Of a DNA stretch of 64,000 bases, positions 11,309-22,660 are shown piece after piece. A program made the position numbers and the translations under genes. Every line of letters starts with the position of its first letter. Within the stretch, counting starts at the first letter, position 1. The notes under the pieces are model-generated. The model did not search any database, was not told the DNA's origin, and saw only the letters and a program-made list of their open reading frames with translations. Origin of the DNA: Psoroptes ovis (Eukaryota > Arthropoda > Arachnida > Sarcoptiformes > Psoroptidae); contig PQWQ01000008.1 in assembly GCA_002943765.1 (NCBI GenBank), positions 1 through 64,000 on the forward strand, written 5' to 3'.

Positions 11309-12021
11309 CTTTTGGTTTGTACCTTCTTCACAAAGAAAATAACGAATGTCATTCGAAAGCTCAATGATTCAATGATATAATGATCTCGAAGCTATATGCA
11401 AGTTATATCATCAATTTTAAGCCAAATATCTTGTAAGCGATACGAATCAAAATGTAAATGTATTAGGTTGTCCGAAAAGTTCTGGCCGATTTTTCGTGAG
11501 CAACTTCAATCGAATTAAGCGGAATGAACTTTTCGGACAACCTGATATTTTCCAAGCAAATTCGATTATCAAATAAGTCACCTCAAAACAAAAATAATCA
11601 GTCAGACATGAGCAATATTTTGATAAGCTTAAATCATAAATTAATCAAAGTGTTTATTTCAAAATGATTATTTTTAGAACATTAGTCAACAAACAAACAA
11701 ACAAACATTTCACACAAACAAGTATCTATCAAGTCTATGAGAAAGTGAATAAATGGAAAAAAATGGATAAAATGACAAGTGACAAGTGATTGAATTATCA
11801 TTGATCTGAATTTGATTTGATTTGAAATTGATTCGAAAATCGAATTAAATGTTTGATGATTTCTATGGGTGAAAATTGAATTTTAAAACATCATTAACCC
11901 TTAGTATTCGAAACAGCGCAAGCCAGCTCGACAATTTTTCACACTCATGTTAAATGGTGACTGGTGGGGGCGCCTATCGAGTTACTACATTACATCTTGT
12001 GGTGCCGCTGGTGGCCATTAA
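11309..12021. other. Intergenic spacer with one MITE
   Basis: Upstream of the esterase. It has a MITE at 11463 and an AT-rich remainder. A GC-rich word CTGGTGGGGGCGCC at 11961 weakly resembles the CTCF-like sites nearby. Confidence 0.5.
11463..11545 (+). repeat. MITE subfamily I
   Basis: TTAGGTTGTCCGAAAAG ... CTTTTCGGACAACCTGA, preceded by TA. The core is GAGCAACTTCAATCGAATT. Confidence 0.92.
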
Positions 12022-12677
12022 TCATTCGAATAATTTAATCAATTGTCGCGGAATCGAATCATCATTGGCCATCATCGATGATGCTGATGATGATGCTTCG
12101 GGTGTTGGTTCAGCATTAGTGTTGATTGATGGAATACTTGAATCTGTATCGATGAATGGCCATTTATTCTTCAGGAATTTCATCAACGAACCATCACTTT
12201 GACCATTATTGTAATCGTTGAATCGATTATCGTCATCGTTGTTGACCAATGATGATGAGGATAAGGGCTGAAATCGCTTACGAAATCGAATACCATCTCG
12301 GGTTTTGATGCAGTCGTCGACAAATTTACGTAGGTCGTTTGCTGACCGATGGAATCGTTGAATCAGTGAGAAATGGAAGAAATTATCAGTGGAATTGAAT
12401 TAATTTTGATTCAATTTGAATTAAATTTAATTCAGTTAAATGCATATTGCATTGTCCGAAAAGTTTCTGGCCGATTTTTCAATCAATATATTCTTGAAAA
12501 ATCGGCCAGAACTTTTCGGACAACGCAGCAATAAATCGAAAAACACTAACCATTTCCTAGATTTGTATCTAGATTACAATTTTTTAATAATGGATTTTTT
12601 GCATTCATTTGTTCGGCTGGATTGATTATCGATGATAATGCGATTAATGAACATAGAAACAATTGTTTTCGAAGCAT
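12022..12677 (-). CDS. Predicted small secreted protein, function unknown
   Basis: Two exons, 12551-12677 and 12022-12341, join in phase 1 to 148 residues, with GT (GTTAGTG) and AG (GGTCAG) signals. I do not recognise the family. MLRKQLFLCSLIALSSII resembles a signal peptide. The mature part has a short Cys-bounded stretch, NCNLDTNLGNANDLRKFVDD followed by Cys. Next comes a very basic patch, RFRKRF, that could be a proprotein-convertase site, and then a Ser/Asp/Asn-rich tail with KNKWPFIDTD. That layout would suit a secreted peptide precursor, but no known peptide family fits. The intron contains a palindromic MITE. The alternative is that only the second exon is real and the first belongs to another transcript. 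Confidence 0.55.
12447..12538. repeat. Palindromic MITE in an intron, unusual ends
   Basis: Arms TTGTCCGAAAAGTTTCTGG and CCAGAACTTTTCGGACAA pair well. The outer ends have drifted (TTGCA on the left, CGCAGC on the right). It lies in the intron of the small secreted-protein gene. Confidence 0.85.
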
Positions 12678-13283
12678 TTTCGGTTGATTAATTTTGGAGC
12701 AAAATTAATTAAAATCAATTGGAATAATTTGAATTTCAAATCAGGTTCAAATCGATGAATGATCAATGATTGATTGATTGAAATGAAAATGGACAAATCG
12801 AATCACTTCCGAATGATCGATGCTTACGTTTTGGCCAATTTTGGCCAATTTTTATACCTTTTCGTGTTTTCGTACAACTGTGATCTGTGTATATCTTTGA
12901 TATTTGCTTGGGCAAGACAACTACCTGTCTACATTTTGATTTGAAAATCAGCTCCTTGATCAATTAATTAATAAATTAATCAAAGAGTTGATCAAAGATG
13001 TTCATTTGGCCGTGTGTACCGTTGATGGACTCAATGGACTCGAATTGAATAAGTCGAAGCAATTGATTGATTTCACATTAATCAATAAGAGGAAAATCAT
13101 ATTCATCAGGGATTCGCGAAATTTCGTTGTTTCAATTCAATCAATCCATTAGTAATTAATGTAATCTTGATTGAATTGAATTTCACTTTTCATTTCTATA
13201 TCAATTACTGTATATTCGATTAATTAATTAATTTGGAAAAAAAAAAATTTTCAAATTCAAAAATAGTCACAATCATGGACAAC

Positions 13284-13294
13284 AGATGGCGCTA
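13284..13294 (+). promoter_or_regulatory. CTCF-like word AGATGGCGCTA
   Basis: AGATGGCGCTA resembles the fly CTCF consensus. It is about 600 bases upstream of the small secreted-protein gene and identical to the word at 24258. Confidence 0.4.
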
Positions 13295-13556
13295 GAAGCT
13301 TGTGAATTTTCTTTTTGAAAAATTCGAATCAATTTGTAAGTCTTCATATTACATTCGTTTTGTTCCAGAAAAGAAAAAATCTTAATTAATTAATTAATCA
13401 CAATTAATTTCAACGATTATTATCATCGGGCAGAGATATGCCATACGTTCACACACGAACAGCAAACAAGACATGGCAATGCATGTGAATTTATCGAAGC
13501 AATGAGCATTGAAAAACAGCTCAAACATTGAAACCAGTTTTTACACGGTGGAAATA

Positions 13557-13639
13557 TTGGATTGTCCGAAAAATTTTGGCCGATTAATCACGATAGAGTT
13601 GCTGGATGAAAATCGGCCAGAACTTTACGGACAGCCTAA
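13557..13639 (-). repeat. MITE subfamily I
   Basis: TTGGATTGTCCGAAAAA ... TTACGGACAGCCTAA with TA on the left and the centre CACGATAGAGTTGC. Confidence 0.9.
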
Positions 13640-13968
13640 TAATTTTCTTTGCCCCAAAAAAAAAAAAAAAACAAAATATTTCGGATCAACGAAAAAACGA
13701 AGAAAAATCAATTTCATGTGCCATCAAACATGATGTACCATTATCATTAAGAAAAATTATGTGAATTCACTCAAAAAAAACTGAAAAAAAATCGTAATTA
13801 TTTTTAATTAATTAAAAAAAAAAATATTTTTTGAAAAAATTCATTTCATTTCGGTAATCAACAACAACAACAACAATATGTTTGGCTTAAAACAACAAGA
13901 AATGACAACAAATGACAAATTATATGAAATTATACGAAATTATTATCACCGTGGACAATGGGTAAATG

Positions 13969-14049
13969 TTAGGTTGTCCGAAAAGTTTTCGTCGATTTTT
14001 CAATGATTTTTTTATGATAAAACCGGCAAAAACTTTGCGGACAACCTAA
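13969..14049. repeat. MITE subfamily II
   Basis: TTAGGTTGTCCGAAAAG ... TTGCGGACAACCTAA, with a TTTATGATAAAACCGGC right arm. First copy of the tandem trio. Confidence 0.92.
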
Positions 14050-14211
14050 TGCATAGTATAAAATAAAATATTCATTTCATTTGTGACAACTGGACTTGAT
14101 CATTTTTTCACTGATTTCTTAGATATTAATATATTCATTAAAAAAAAAAATATCAAGACAAAAAAAAACCGGAAAAAAATGAATGAATGAAATAATTCGA
14201 AAAATCAATGA

Positions 14212-14292
14212 TCAGGTTGTCCGAAAAGTTTTCGCCGATTTTTCAATGATTTTTTTATGATAAAACCGGCAAAAACTTTGCGGACAACCTAA
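14212..14292. repeat. MITE subfamily II
   Basis: Second copy of the trio. Its left end is TCAGGTTGTCC instead of TTAGG. Confidence 0.92.
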
Positions 14293-14454
14293 TGCATAGT
14301 ATAAAATAAAATATTCATTTCATTTGTGACAACTGGACTTGATCATTTTTTCACTGATTTCTTAGATATTAATATATTCATTAAAAAAAAAATATCAAGA
14401 CAAAAAAAAAACCGGAAAAAAATGAATGAATGAAATAATTCGAAAAATCAATGA

Positions 14455-14535
14455 TCAGGTTGTCCGAAAAGTTTTCGCCGATTTTTCAATGATTTTTCTA
14501 TGATATAACCGGCAAAAACTTTTCGGACAACCTAA
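14455..14535. repeat. MITE subfamily II
   Basis: Third copy of the trio. Its right arm reads TATGATATAACCGGC and its end TTTTCGGACAACCTAA is closer to the family consensus than the other two. Confidence 0.92.
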
Positions 14536-14828
14536 TATGTTCAATATTTTTGATTTTTGTGTTGAAATGACTATGAGAAAATAAGAAATTATCGTTTGAC
14601 TTGTCATCATCATCATACTACTGTTGGTCCAATCAGTGTTTATTCGGTCAAATATATTCAAAAAAAATTTGTGTTCAACAAAACAAATGAACATATATCT
14701 GTCTATTTATGACAACAATAATAATCATAATCATAATGATATCTACATATCTATCTGTTCCATCCATCAACCGTGATAATTCAAAAGTAATTTTTTTTTT
14801 GCTGTTTAATTTTATTTTACATTATATT

Positions 14829-14910
14829 TTAAGTTGTCAGAAAAGTTTTGGCCGATTAATCCGATAGAGTTGCTCAATGAAAATCAGCTAAAACTTTCCG
14901 GACAACCTAA
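14829..14910 (-). repeat. MITE subfamily I
   Basis: TTAAGTTGTCAGAAAAG ... TTTCCGGACAACCTAA. The left end has two substitutions. Confidence 0.9.
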
Positions 14911-15105
14911 TATTTTATTTATTTGTTTATATTTACTTAGAATTCATTATTTTTACTTATTTATTAACAGGTGTCTATTTTAAGGTGGTATTCGGTTTGT
15001 ATTGTATGCATTCAAAAATGAATATGTACACAATGTTCAATGAGTCTAATGAATGAACAAATAAACAAATGAATGAATGAATAAATATTTTTGAATGAAT
15101 ATGTT

Positions 15106-15188
15106 TTAGGTTGTCCGAAAAGTTCATTCAGCTTAATCATGAATAGAGTTGCTCATGAAAATCGGTCAGAACTTTTCGGACAATCTAA
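15106..15188 (-). repeat. MITE subfamily I
   Basis: TTAGGTTGTCCGAAAAG ... TTTTCGGACAATCTAA, with GTTCATTCAGCTTAATC at the left arm. Confidence 0.92.
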
Positions 15189-16487
15189 TACAATGAAAAT
15201 ATAACCTGAATTGTTTTGAAAAAGTAAAAAAAAAGAAAAGAAAATATCGACTTTCAATCAAAATTGAACAAATAATCGTTTGAATTTCTTTGAATTTGTG
15301 TTTATTGTACTATGAAGATTGTTATCTTTGGCTCTCTCTGGCTTTCCCTGTGTAAATAATGTGACAAATTTGCCATTTGAAGACACTCGAAAAAAAGTAT
15401 CGAAATTCGACAATTTAAACATATAAACACTGGCAGATTGGTGCCAATTCAAAGTGATTGGAGTAATTGGAAGCAATTTGAAATCAATCAAATTCAAAGA
15501 ATAACGAAGAGAGAATCTTGCCTTTTAAATTGTCCATTTATCGATTGGCCATATGTTACCATGTTTTGAATTTTTCAAAAATTGAAAAAGAGGAAAACGA
15601 TAAGAATGATAAGAGGAATCCAAATCATTTCATCCTGTCGGTGGATTCAAATATCCGCTTTGATTGTTTTGATTTGAATAATTTTCAATTTTTTTCCATA
15701 TCAAAAACACACAGAGAAAAACGATTCAATCAAATCAAATCAATATCATTGAACACACATGTATAAAAATCGATTAGTTTGTTGACATTGAAGACAATCA
15801 ATTTGTTTGTTTGTTTGTTTGTTTGATTGATTAATATTCAATTTTTACAGATTTGAAATGCAAAAAAATGTATATATGTATTAGACTGTATTTAAAATTA
15901 CCATCTATTTTTCTTGGTAGTAGAAAATTATTAATTTTATGTTACAGTAAGTCTAATTGCTTTGCTTGTTAGAAAACAAATTAAAATGGCAATCGGTATC
16001 GAAACCCTTAAATAATTGGAGATTAACCCTTTTCAAATGATTTACCCATTTAACCTTTTAAATTCTTCGATGAAATTTGATCCAAGATGGGAAAAATGGG
16101 CGCATATTCAAGATTTACCCTTAAATCTTTTCATTTGAATCGATCATTGGTCAATTTCGCGAGATTTAAGATGGAAAATGTACATACAAAAATGACCAAT
16201 TTCAAACATTTGAATTCGCCACCAAACACTGATCAATTGATCATAAATTGATTGATTGGTTCGTATGAATAAACAGAGAAATACAGCAAAATTTCCAAAT
16301 GGATATTTTTAGACTTTCATTCATTCATTTCTCTGTTTACATCTGTGTCTGTGGACAAATGTTGGAGAAAATCCAAAATCTATAGGGCTGAATTGCTGCT
16401 GGTCATCGACATATGTTTTGATCAGTTTTTCGATTCGCTGCATGGAAAAAATGAAACAAATTAAAACATCTGGTCAATTTGTTTATA

Positions 16488-16569
16488 TTAGATTGTCCGG
16501 AAAGTTTTGGCCGATTTTCATGAACAACTCTATCGAATTAAGCGGCGATGAACTTTTCGGACAACCTAA
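16488..16569 (+). repeat. MITE subfamily I
   Basis: TTAGATTGTCCGGAAAG ... TTTTCGGACAACCTAA flanked by TA. The centre is GAACAACTCTATCG. Confidence 0.92.
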
Positions 16570-16730
16570 TATATTTAAACAATATTTGTTTCGGGCCATA
16601 TTGTTTTGTTTTATTCTTCTACGAAAGAACCATTTGGTGATGTACATGCTTTATGCCACACAAAACATAAACAAATGACAATTTAGTTTATTTAGTTTCA
16701 AGGTTTGTAGCTGGAAAAAAAGGAAAAATA

Positions 16731-16810
16731 CTAGTTTGTCCAGAAAGTTCTTGCCCATTTTCATGAACAATTCTATTGATTAAGCGAAATGAACTTTCCG
16801 GACAACCTTT
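16731..16810 (+). repeat. MITE subfamily I
   Basis: CTAGTTTGTCCAGAAAG ... TTTCCGGACAACCTT. Both terminal trinucleotides have decayed. Confidence 0.85.
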
Positions 16811-17081
16811 ATATTAATGAAAAACTGGTGCGGTTATCATTTTTATTGAAAGATGATTTTGATTGAAGCACCTTACAAAATGATAACCTATTAAACTTAT
16901 TGTAAACATTGAATTGAATATATTCAAAGGAGAAGGAAAAAGACTTTCAATTTTCAATCGTGTAGGTGATATTTGTTCGAATTATAAACCTTTTTCATTG
17001 ACCATATAAGCGCGCATTATTTGCGCAAGTTTATCGCTTGAAAACAGCTGTAAATAATAATAATAATAATCAGTGAAAATA

Positions 17082-17164
17082 TTAGGTTGTCCGGAAAGTT
17101 TTGGCCGATTTTCATTGAGCAACTTTATCGAATTAAGCAGGAATGAACTTTTCGGACAGCCTAA
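17082..17164 (+). repeat. MITE subfamily I
   Basis: TTAGGTTGTCCGGAAAG ... TTTTCGGACAGCCTAA with TA on the left. Confidence 0.92.
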
Positions 17165-17415
17165 ATAAAATTAATTAATTAAAAACAGCAAACAAAACAG
17201 TCACTATTTAGTAAATGTTACCATATATGATCATAATAAAACAAACGGGTCTATCTATAAAAAAATGTTTGAATACAATTAAAAACAACAGCTAAACAAC
17301 TAAAACTGGGAGAAAACAATTAAAATTAATTTAGTTTAAAAAATTAATCAAAAATCATAAATTACTTGAGTTTTTCGAAAACAGAGAGAGATTAGAGTAC
17401 AAATGTTTCTATGTA

Positions 17416-17499
17416 ATAGGTTGTCCGAAAAGTTCATTCCGCTTAATCCGAATAAAGTTGCCCAATAAAAATCGGCCAAAACTTTCCGGACAACCTTAC
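17416..17499 (-). repeat. MITE subfamily I
   Basis: AATAGGTTGTCCGAAAAG ... TTTCCGGACAACCTTA. Confidence 0.9.
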
Positions 17500-17806
17500 G
17501 ATTTCTTGGAAATTTTCTTAGTTTTCAAAAATCTTCTTTCAGTCTAAGACAGGCTCAATTATAAGATCTTAAAGATAATCTTGAGATTTCTTGGAATTTT
17601 TGAATCTTTGAAAAGGAAACTTAATGAATCAATGATTAATTGATTCATTTATTAATTTTTTGAAAGGATTGACAGTAATTATCAGTAATTGTTCCGTTTT
17701 CACCGATCAATTCTTGAAGATTTTTTAAAGAAATCAAAAAATTATTTGTTTCAAAATCATTGATTTCTTAGTAGTATAATTTTACGATAATCTATTAATC
17801 TATTAT

Positions 17807-17890
17807 TTAGGTTGTCCGAAAAGTTCATGCCGCTTAATCACAATAGATTTGATCAATAAAAATCGGCCAAAACTTTACGGACAACCTATT
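17807..17890 (-). repeat. MITE subfamily I
   Basis: TTAGGTTGTCCGAAAAG ... TTTACGGACAACCTATT, with the centre CACAATAGATTTGATC. Confidence 0.9.
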
Positions 17891-18102
17891 TTAAATCAAA
17901 TATTTTTTTGGGTGTGTAACTATTTAGTTGTGTGTGTGTGTATGATGAGTGCACAGTTGATAAGCTGGCCGATATTATTTGTTGCTGGCTGTTGTTGCAT
18001 TATCAATGAATAATACTCGTATTTTCATTAAACAAATCTATCTGCCTGTCAATTGCATCAATGTTTGGCAATGAAATTATCGTTTTCTTCATCATGTTTG
18101 TA

Positions 18103-18182
18103 TTAGGTTGTCCCATAAGTCGTTGCCGTTTTTTGAATGAAAAAAAATTGTAAAAAACGGCAAGAACTTATGGGACAGCCCC
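18103..18182. repeat. MITE subfamily III
   Basis: TTAGGTTGTCCCATAAG ... CTTATGGGACAGCCC. The inner arms GTTGCCGTTTTTTG and AAAAACGGCAAG pair. Confidence 0.92.
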
Positions 18183-18361
18183 AAACAAAACAAAAATGTT
18201 TTTGAAAATAATCAAAAACATTTCTGGTATTTCATGAATCATATTTCATGATATCTTGCTTTCAATAATAAATAATAATAACCAGTAATCATAAATTGAA
18301 AACATATTTCTGGTATCCAAAATGATTACACGATCATTATCATTATCATCGTTTGATATTA

Positions 18362-18442
18362 TTAGGCTGTCCGAAAATTTTTTTCCGATTATATAGGTAG
18401 GGAATCGTGAGAAAATCGGCCATAACTTATCGGACAACCTAA
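18362..18442. repeat. MITE subfamily II
   Basis: TTAGGCTGTCCGAAAAT ... CTTATCGGACAACCTAA, with CCGATTATATAGGTAGG at the left arm. Confidence 0.9.
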
Positions 18443-19335
18443 TATTTTCGTTTGATTTCAATCGTTCAAATCAATTTCTTCATCATTGAAATTTTCAATT
18501 TTTTGGGAGTTTCAGCAGATCTGTGATGGAGAAAATGGAAACATAAGAAATTAAATAAAATGAAATAAATGAAATTAAGGAGTTTAAGCTAAGAAATAAA
18601 CAAAACAAGTTCAATGGACACTAAGAAAACATGGCGTTAATTCAGATTCAGATCAAAGATAATCTGAATTCCGCTCTTAAAATGCACAAATTAGGTTAAC
18701 CTATTAGGCAATACCTTGTATTCATTGACCCTCTTAAAGGTTCTGAGATGATTAATTTTTCGACCACCTTTGACATAGATTGCCTGCATGTACATCTGTC
18801 AAAGGGTTAAATATTTTACCCTTTGAATTATTGATTTTCATCATGTTTTGACTAATATTCATTCGAAATTCATGGAATTTTATCGAGATTACTGTATTTT
18901 TGAATGATTAACAATTAATCAATCAATGATTACACAGTCAAGATCAATGATATCATCGTTTTAATCAGGTGTTTTCTTGAGACAATTTCTTCTGTAATCA
19001 AAGAGGTGGTAATCTCTGAAGAGTGATAATTTCGAATCTTTCAACGGATGATTCATTTTTTCGTTCGAAATTCGAATTTCGAACGAAACGTAAAAAAATC
19101 CAACCGGCGCATTGCGGTGGAGTCGCTGTGTTTGTGTTTGATAAACGAGAGAGAGTGCCATCACCATTGACGACTCCTCATCATGACTCATAACATGGCG
19201 GCGGCGGCGGCAACGGATGAAATAAAAAAAAATGAATTTCATTGTTTCGTCAAAAAAAAAAGGTAGAAGTCATAAATTTTCGATAAGCTCCGCCCAAAAT
19301 CGATTGAAAATTTTTGAAAATTGTAAAAATTTTTA

Positions 19336-19345
19336 CCAAATATGG
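19336..19345 (+). promoter_or_regulatory. CArG box (SRF-type site)
   Basis: CCAAATATGG fits CC(A/T)6GG exactly. SRF binds such sites in actin promoters of other animals. It lies about 390 bases upstream of the TATA-like box of the first actin gene. A single match in AT-rich DNA is only suggestive. Confidence 0.45.
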
Positions 19346-19725
19346 TCAAAAAATTGGAATTTTTTCGATTTTTCGAATTCATAAAATCACTGGGACACGC
19401 CTTTTTTTGTTATCTTGCTTCGATTGTCCATTCATTCATTCATTTTTTTTTTTTGAGTGTACTCAAAAGTACACTGAAAATGATGATGAGTAGCAACCAC
19501 TGACTACTCCAACTATTTCCAGTGTTCAACAGCAACTACGACAAGGTGGTTGTCCACTATCACCCGAATAGCAAATGCCGATACAACAACCACTTTGCAA
19601 TCATCACTGTGGCCGATGCCACTGCCACACAACCACTTCGTGTAACACAGCGAAAAAAAAAGCCGGTTTCGTCCAATGAGAATGAAGAAGATGACTCCAC
19701 ACCGATTCGAACGTTTTGTTTCATG

Positions 19726-19737
19726 TATTTAAAAATA
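19726..19737 (+). promoter_or_regulatory. TATA-like element of actin gene 1
   Basis: TATTTAAAAATA, about 270 bases upstream of the probable 5' splice donor at 19998. Transcription would begin near 19760. The non-coding first exon would run to 19997. Confidence 0.4.
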
Positions 19738-19997
19738 CTGATCATCGTTCGAATTCGATTTTAAATTCATTCATCAATCAAGTTAGCTTCGTGAAACATT
19801 GTCATTTCAAAATAATTCAACGATTACAAATCAAAGTTATTTGATCAAATCTGAAAATTTTTATTGTGTTTTCACTTTCTCATTCGAAAACAACCCCTTA
19901 AGCATTTGTCATTCGAAAATCGAACGATTTAATCGTCTTAAATTCAAGTTTTTCCAAGTTTTTTTAATTTGATTTTAATCAAACGTTTTAATTACTG

Positions 19998-20214
19998 GTG
20001 AGTATTTTCTTTGTTTATTAATTAAGTTGATTTTAGTGTTTCTGAAACTTGATTCGATTGTTGTTGGTGGTAATTGTTGTTCCTTGGTATAAAGTCCAAA
20101 GGAATTTTAGGGGTTTCGAGTCAAGTTTTTTGCTTTTTTTGAAATTCGAGTCTTTGTGTATTGAATTTAATCGTGATTTTTCTTGTATTTTTGATTGATT
20201 GTAATTGTGAATAG
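19998..20214 (+). other. Probable 5'-untranslated intron of actin gene 1
   Basis: The donor CTG|GTGAGTATTT at 19998 and the acceptor GTGAATAG at 20214 leave only ten bases before the ATG. Actin genes in insects commonly have such a leader intron ending just before the start codon. Confidence 0.6.
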
Positions 20215-20224
20215 ATCTGCCAAA

Positions 20225-21410
20225 ATGTGTGACGATGATGTTGCCGCTTTAGTTATTGATAATGGATCCGGTATGTGTAAAGCTGGATTTGCCGGTGATG
20301 ATGCACCAAGAGCTGTATTCCCATCCATTGTTGGTCGACCACGTCATCAGGTATGTTTTATTATCAGTATTTATGATAAGGTTGATTAACTATATATGTT
20401 CTTAGGGTGTCATGGTTGGTATGGGTCAAAAAGATTCATATGTCGGTGATGAAGCTCAATCAAAACGTGGTATTTTGACATTGAAATACCCCATCGAACA
20501 CGGTATTGTGACCAACTGGGATGATATGGAAAAAATCTGGCATCATACATTCTACAATGAACTCCGTGTTGCACCTGAAGAACATCCAGTCTTGTTGACA
20601 GAAGCCCCGTTGAATCCAAAAGCTAATCGTGAAAAGATGACACAAATCATGTTCGAAACATTCAACACACCAGCAATGTATGTTGCCATCCAAGCTGTGC
20701 TGTCATTGTATGCTTCAGGTCGTACAACTGGTATTGTGCTTGATTCCGGTGATGGTGTGTCACACACAGTTCCAATCTATGAAGGTTATGCTCTTCCACA
20801 TGCCATTCTTCGTCTTGACCTTGCCGGTCGTGATCTCACAGATTATTTGATGAAAATCTTGACTGAACGTGGTTATTCATTCACCACAACAGCCGAACGT
20901 GAAATTGTACGTGACATCAAAGAAAAACTTTGCTACGTTGCATTGGACTTTGAACAAGAAATGGCCACAGCAGCTAGCTCATCCACATTGGAAAAATCAT
21001 ATGAATTACCTGATGGACAAGTTATCACAATTGGTAACGAACGATTCCGATGCCCAGAAGCCTTGTTCCAACCATCATTCCTCGGCATGGAAGCCAATGG
21101 CATCCATGAAACTACTTATAATTCGATCATGAAATGTGATGTCGACATTCGTAAAGATTTGTATTCAAACACTGTATTGTCCGGTGGCACAACCATGTAC
21201 CCAGGCATCGCTGATCGTATGCAAAAAGAAATCACCGCATTGGCACCATCAACCATGAAAATCAAAATCATTGCACCACCAGAACGTAAATATTCCGTAT
21301 GGATCGGTGGTTCAATTTTGGCATCATTATCAACATTCCAACAAATGTGGATTTCTAAACACGAATACGATGAATCAGGACCATCAATTGTTCATCGTAA
21401 ATGTTTTTAA
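20225..21410 (+). CDS. Actin (gene 1 of a tandem pair)
   Basis: Two coding exons, 20225-20350 and 20406-21410, give 376 residues, the standard length for invertebrate actin with the processed Met-Cys start. The protein polymerises into filaments and binds ATP. Visible landmarks are DNGSG and [14 protein letters not shown] at the N-terminus, the DNase-I-loop region [35 protein letters not shown] around the nucleotide cleft, and the C-terminal IVHRKCF. The single 55-base coding intron falls between Gln42 and Gly43, as in the second gene. The ATG sits in CAAAATG. Residues that differ from gene 2 are Thr (SSSTLEKS), Ser (DLYSNT) and His (SKHEYD). Whether it is cytoplasmic or muscle-type cannot be decided from sequence alone. 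Confidence 0.99.
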
Positions 21411-22060
21411 ATTAACATTTTTGAAAAAAATGAAACGAAAATATTCCATAAACACACACACACCCATACACACCATACATACATGATGATGATGACCATT
21501 CACAAAATTTGTTGAAATATTTTTTTTTTTTTTTTCGTTTGTTTCAAGCAAAGGATTATCATTATATTTGAATGCATTTAAAAATTCATGAAATACATGA
21601 AACAACCCGAATAATTCCCACAGAGAGAGTAATTGAATATATATTTAAATGAAAATTTTGATTAAAATTTAAATTTTTTTAATTATTATCCGTCATTTGT
21701 GAAACTTTTTGGCCTCAGGGCTTATTTTTGCCCCAATTTTTTCCATTTTCAACCCTTTGAACACTTGATTATTCGGGCATGTGTGGGTGTGGGTGTTTCT
21801 GTGTTTATACGTGTCAAGTTACCCTCGGAAAATTTTTGGGTCAAATTTCACCCGGTCTCTAAATCTCTGGACGATTCGGCGCAATTTTTCATTGCGGCAA
21901 TTTTTTCGGGTTTTTTCATTCATTTTTTTGGGTGTTGACACACACACAAAGACACGCTGACTACTGCACTTTTTAGTTTTTTTGGTTTATCAGGTCAATC
22001 AGTGGTGACGCTTAGCGGCAGTTTGGTGGTCAGTTTTTTGCTTTTTTTTTCATTCATCAA

Positions 22061-22206
22061 CTCCTCCTCCTCTTCATTTGTCATCCCCTCTCTCTGTGAT
22101 CTCATCTATTTTCATTTTCTTCTTCTTTTCTTTTTCCTCTTCTTCTCCTCTTCTTTTTCTTGTGCTTCATTTTCTTACTCCTCCTCCTCCTCCTCCTTTT
22201 TTTTCA
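22061..22206 (+). repeat. Long pyrimidine-rich tract upstream of actin 2
   Basis: Nearly pure C/T on the plus strand for about 140 bases, with TCC and TTC repeats such as CTCCTCCTCCTCCTCC. It lies about 200 bases before the TATA box. Such tracts can bind GAGA-type factors or adopt triplex DNA. Confidence 0.8.
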
Positions 22207-22405
22207 TTCGATTTTTGACAATGTGTAAGTGTACACTTAAGTTTAAAGTAAAACCAGACATTGAAAATTTTTTTTTTTCGTTTGCCTACATGTCTACACG
22301 CTTATGCACAGATTACTGTGCCACTACCTCAAGCTTGGCAGCTGTGTGGTAACAGTGCCACTACCCAATGGCTGTGGACATTTAAATTCGAATCAATCGA
22401 ATGTT

Positions 22406-22415
22406 TATATATAAA
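22406..22415 (+). promoter_or_regulatory. TATA box of actin gene 2
   Basis: TATATATAAA, followed by ATGGCAATTGCC. Placement implies transcription from about 22440 and a leader of about 220 bases. Confidence 0.55.
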
Positions 22416-22469
22416 TGGCAATTGCCAATCAACCATTTTTTTACATTAAAAATTTTATTTTCTTTTGCT

Positions 22470-22477
22470 TGACGTCA
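22470..22477 (+). promoter_or_regulatory. CRE palindrome
   Basis: TGACGTCA, the consensus binding site of CREB/ATF bZIP factors, just downstream of the inferred actin 2 start site. Confidence 0.4.
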
Positions 22478-22660
22478 GCTTAAAGACCATTTAATTTTTT
22501 CGTTTTTTTGTTTCAAATTTTTACCTTTGAAATTTACATTTTTTAAGTTTTTTTTGTGAGTGTGTGTTTCAGAAATCAAATCGAATTCGATTTCATTAAA
22601 TTAATTTTAAATCAATTTGATACTTCGTAGTAAATAAATAAATAAACGAAATATTCCAAA

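Larger units (their letters stand above)
13969..14535. repeat. 243-base tandem duplication of a MITE plus flank
   Basis: Three MITE copies begin at 13969, 14212 and 14455, exactly 243 bases apart. The DNA between them is nearly identical, including GACAACTGGACTTGATC and the A-runs before CCGGAAAAAAATG. The third copy has only the MITE and no trailing flank. One insertion was evidently amplified together with its flank. It is not three independent insertions. Confidence 0.95.
12678..19725. other. 7-kb gene-poor region with fourteen MITEs
   Basis: No frame here has splice support, domain similarity or coding-like composition. The scattered short ORFs run through MITE copies or AT-rich DNA. It contains a CTCF-like word at 13284, a 243-base tandem duplication at 13969, a GTTT microsatellite near 15805 and the distal actin promoter region near its right end. 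Confidence 0.7.
21411..22660. other. Spacer between the two actin genes
   Basis: Holds the 3' untranslated region of gene 1 and the promoter/leader of gene 2. Contents include a long pyrimidine-rich tract, a TATA box near 22406 and a CRE palindrome at 22470. No MITE lies here. Confidence 0.7.

Noticed and set aside
19522..19764. Overlapping 80- and 61-codon frames on opposite strands upstream of actin 1
   Set aside because: They cover the probable promoter/leader of actin 1, contain the TATA-like element, and show no domain or splice support.
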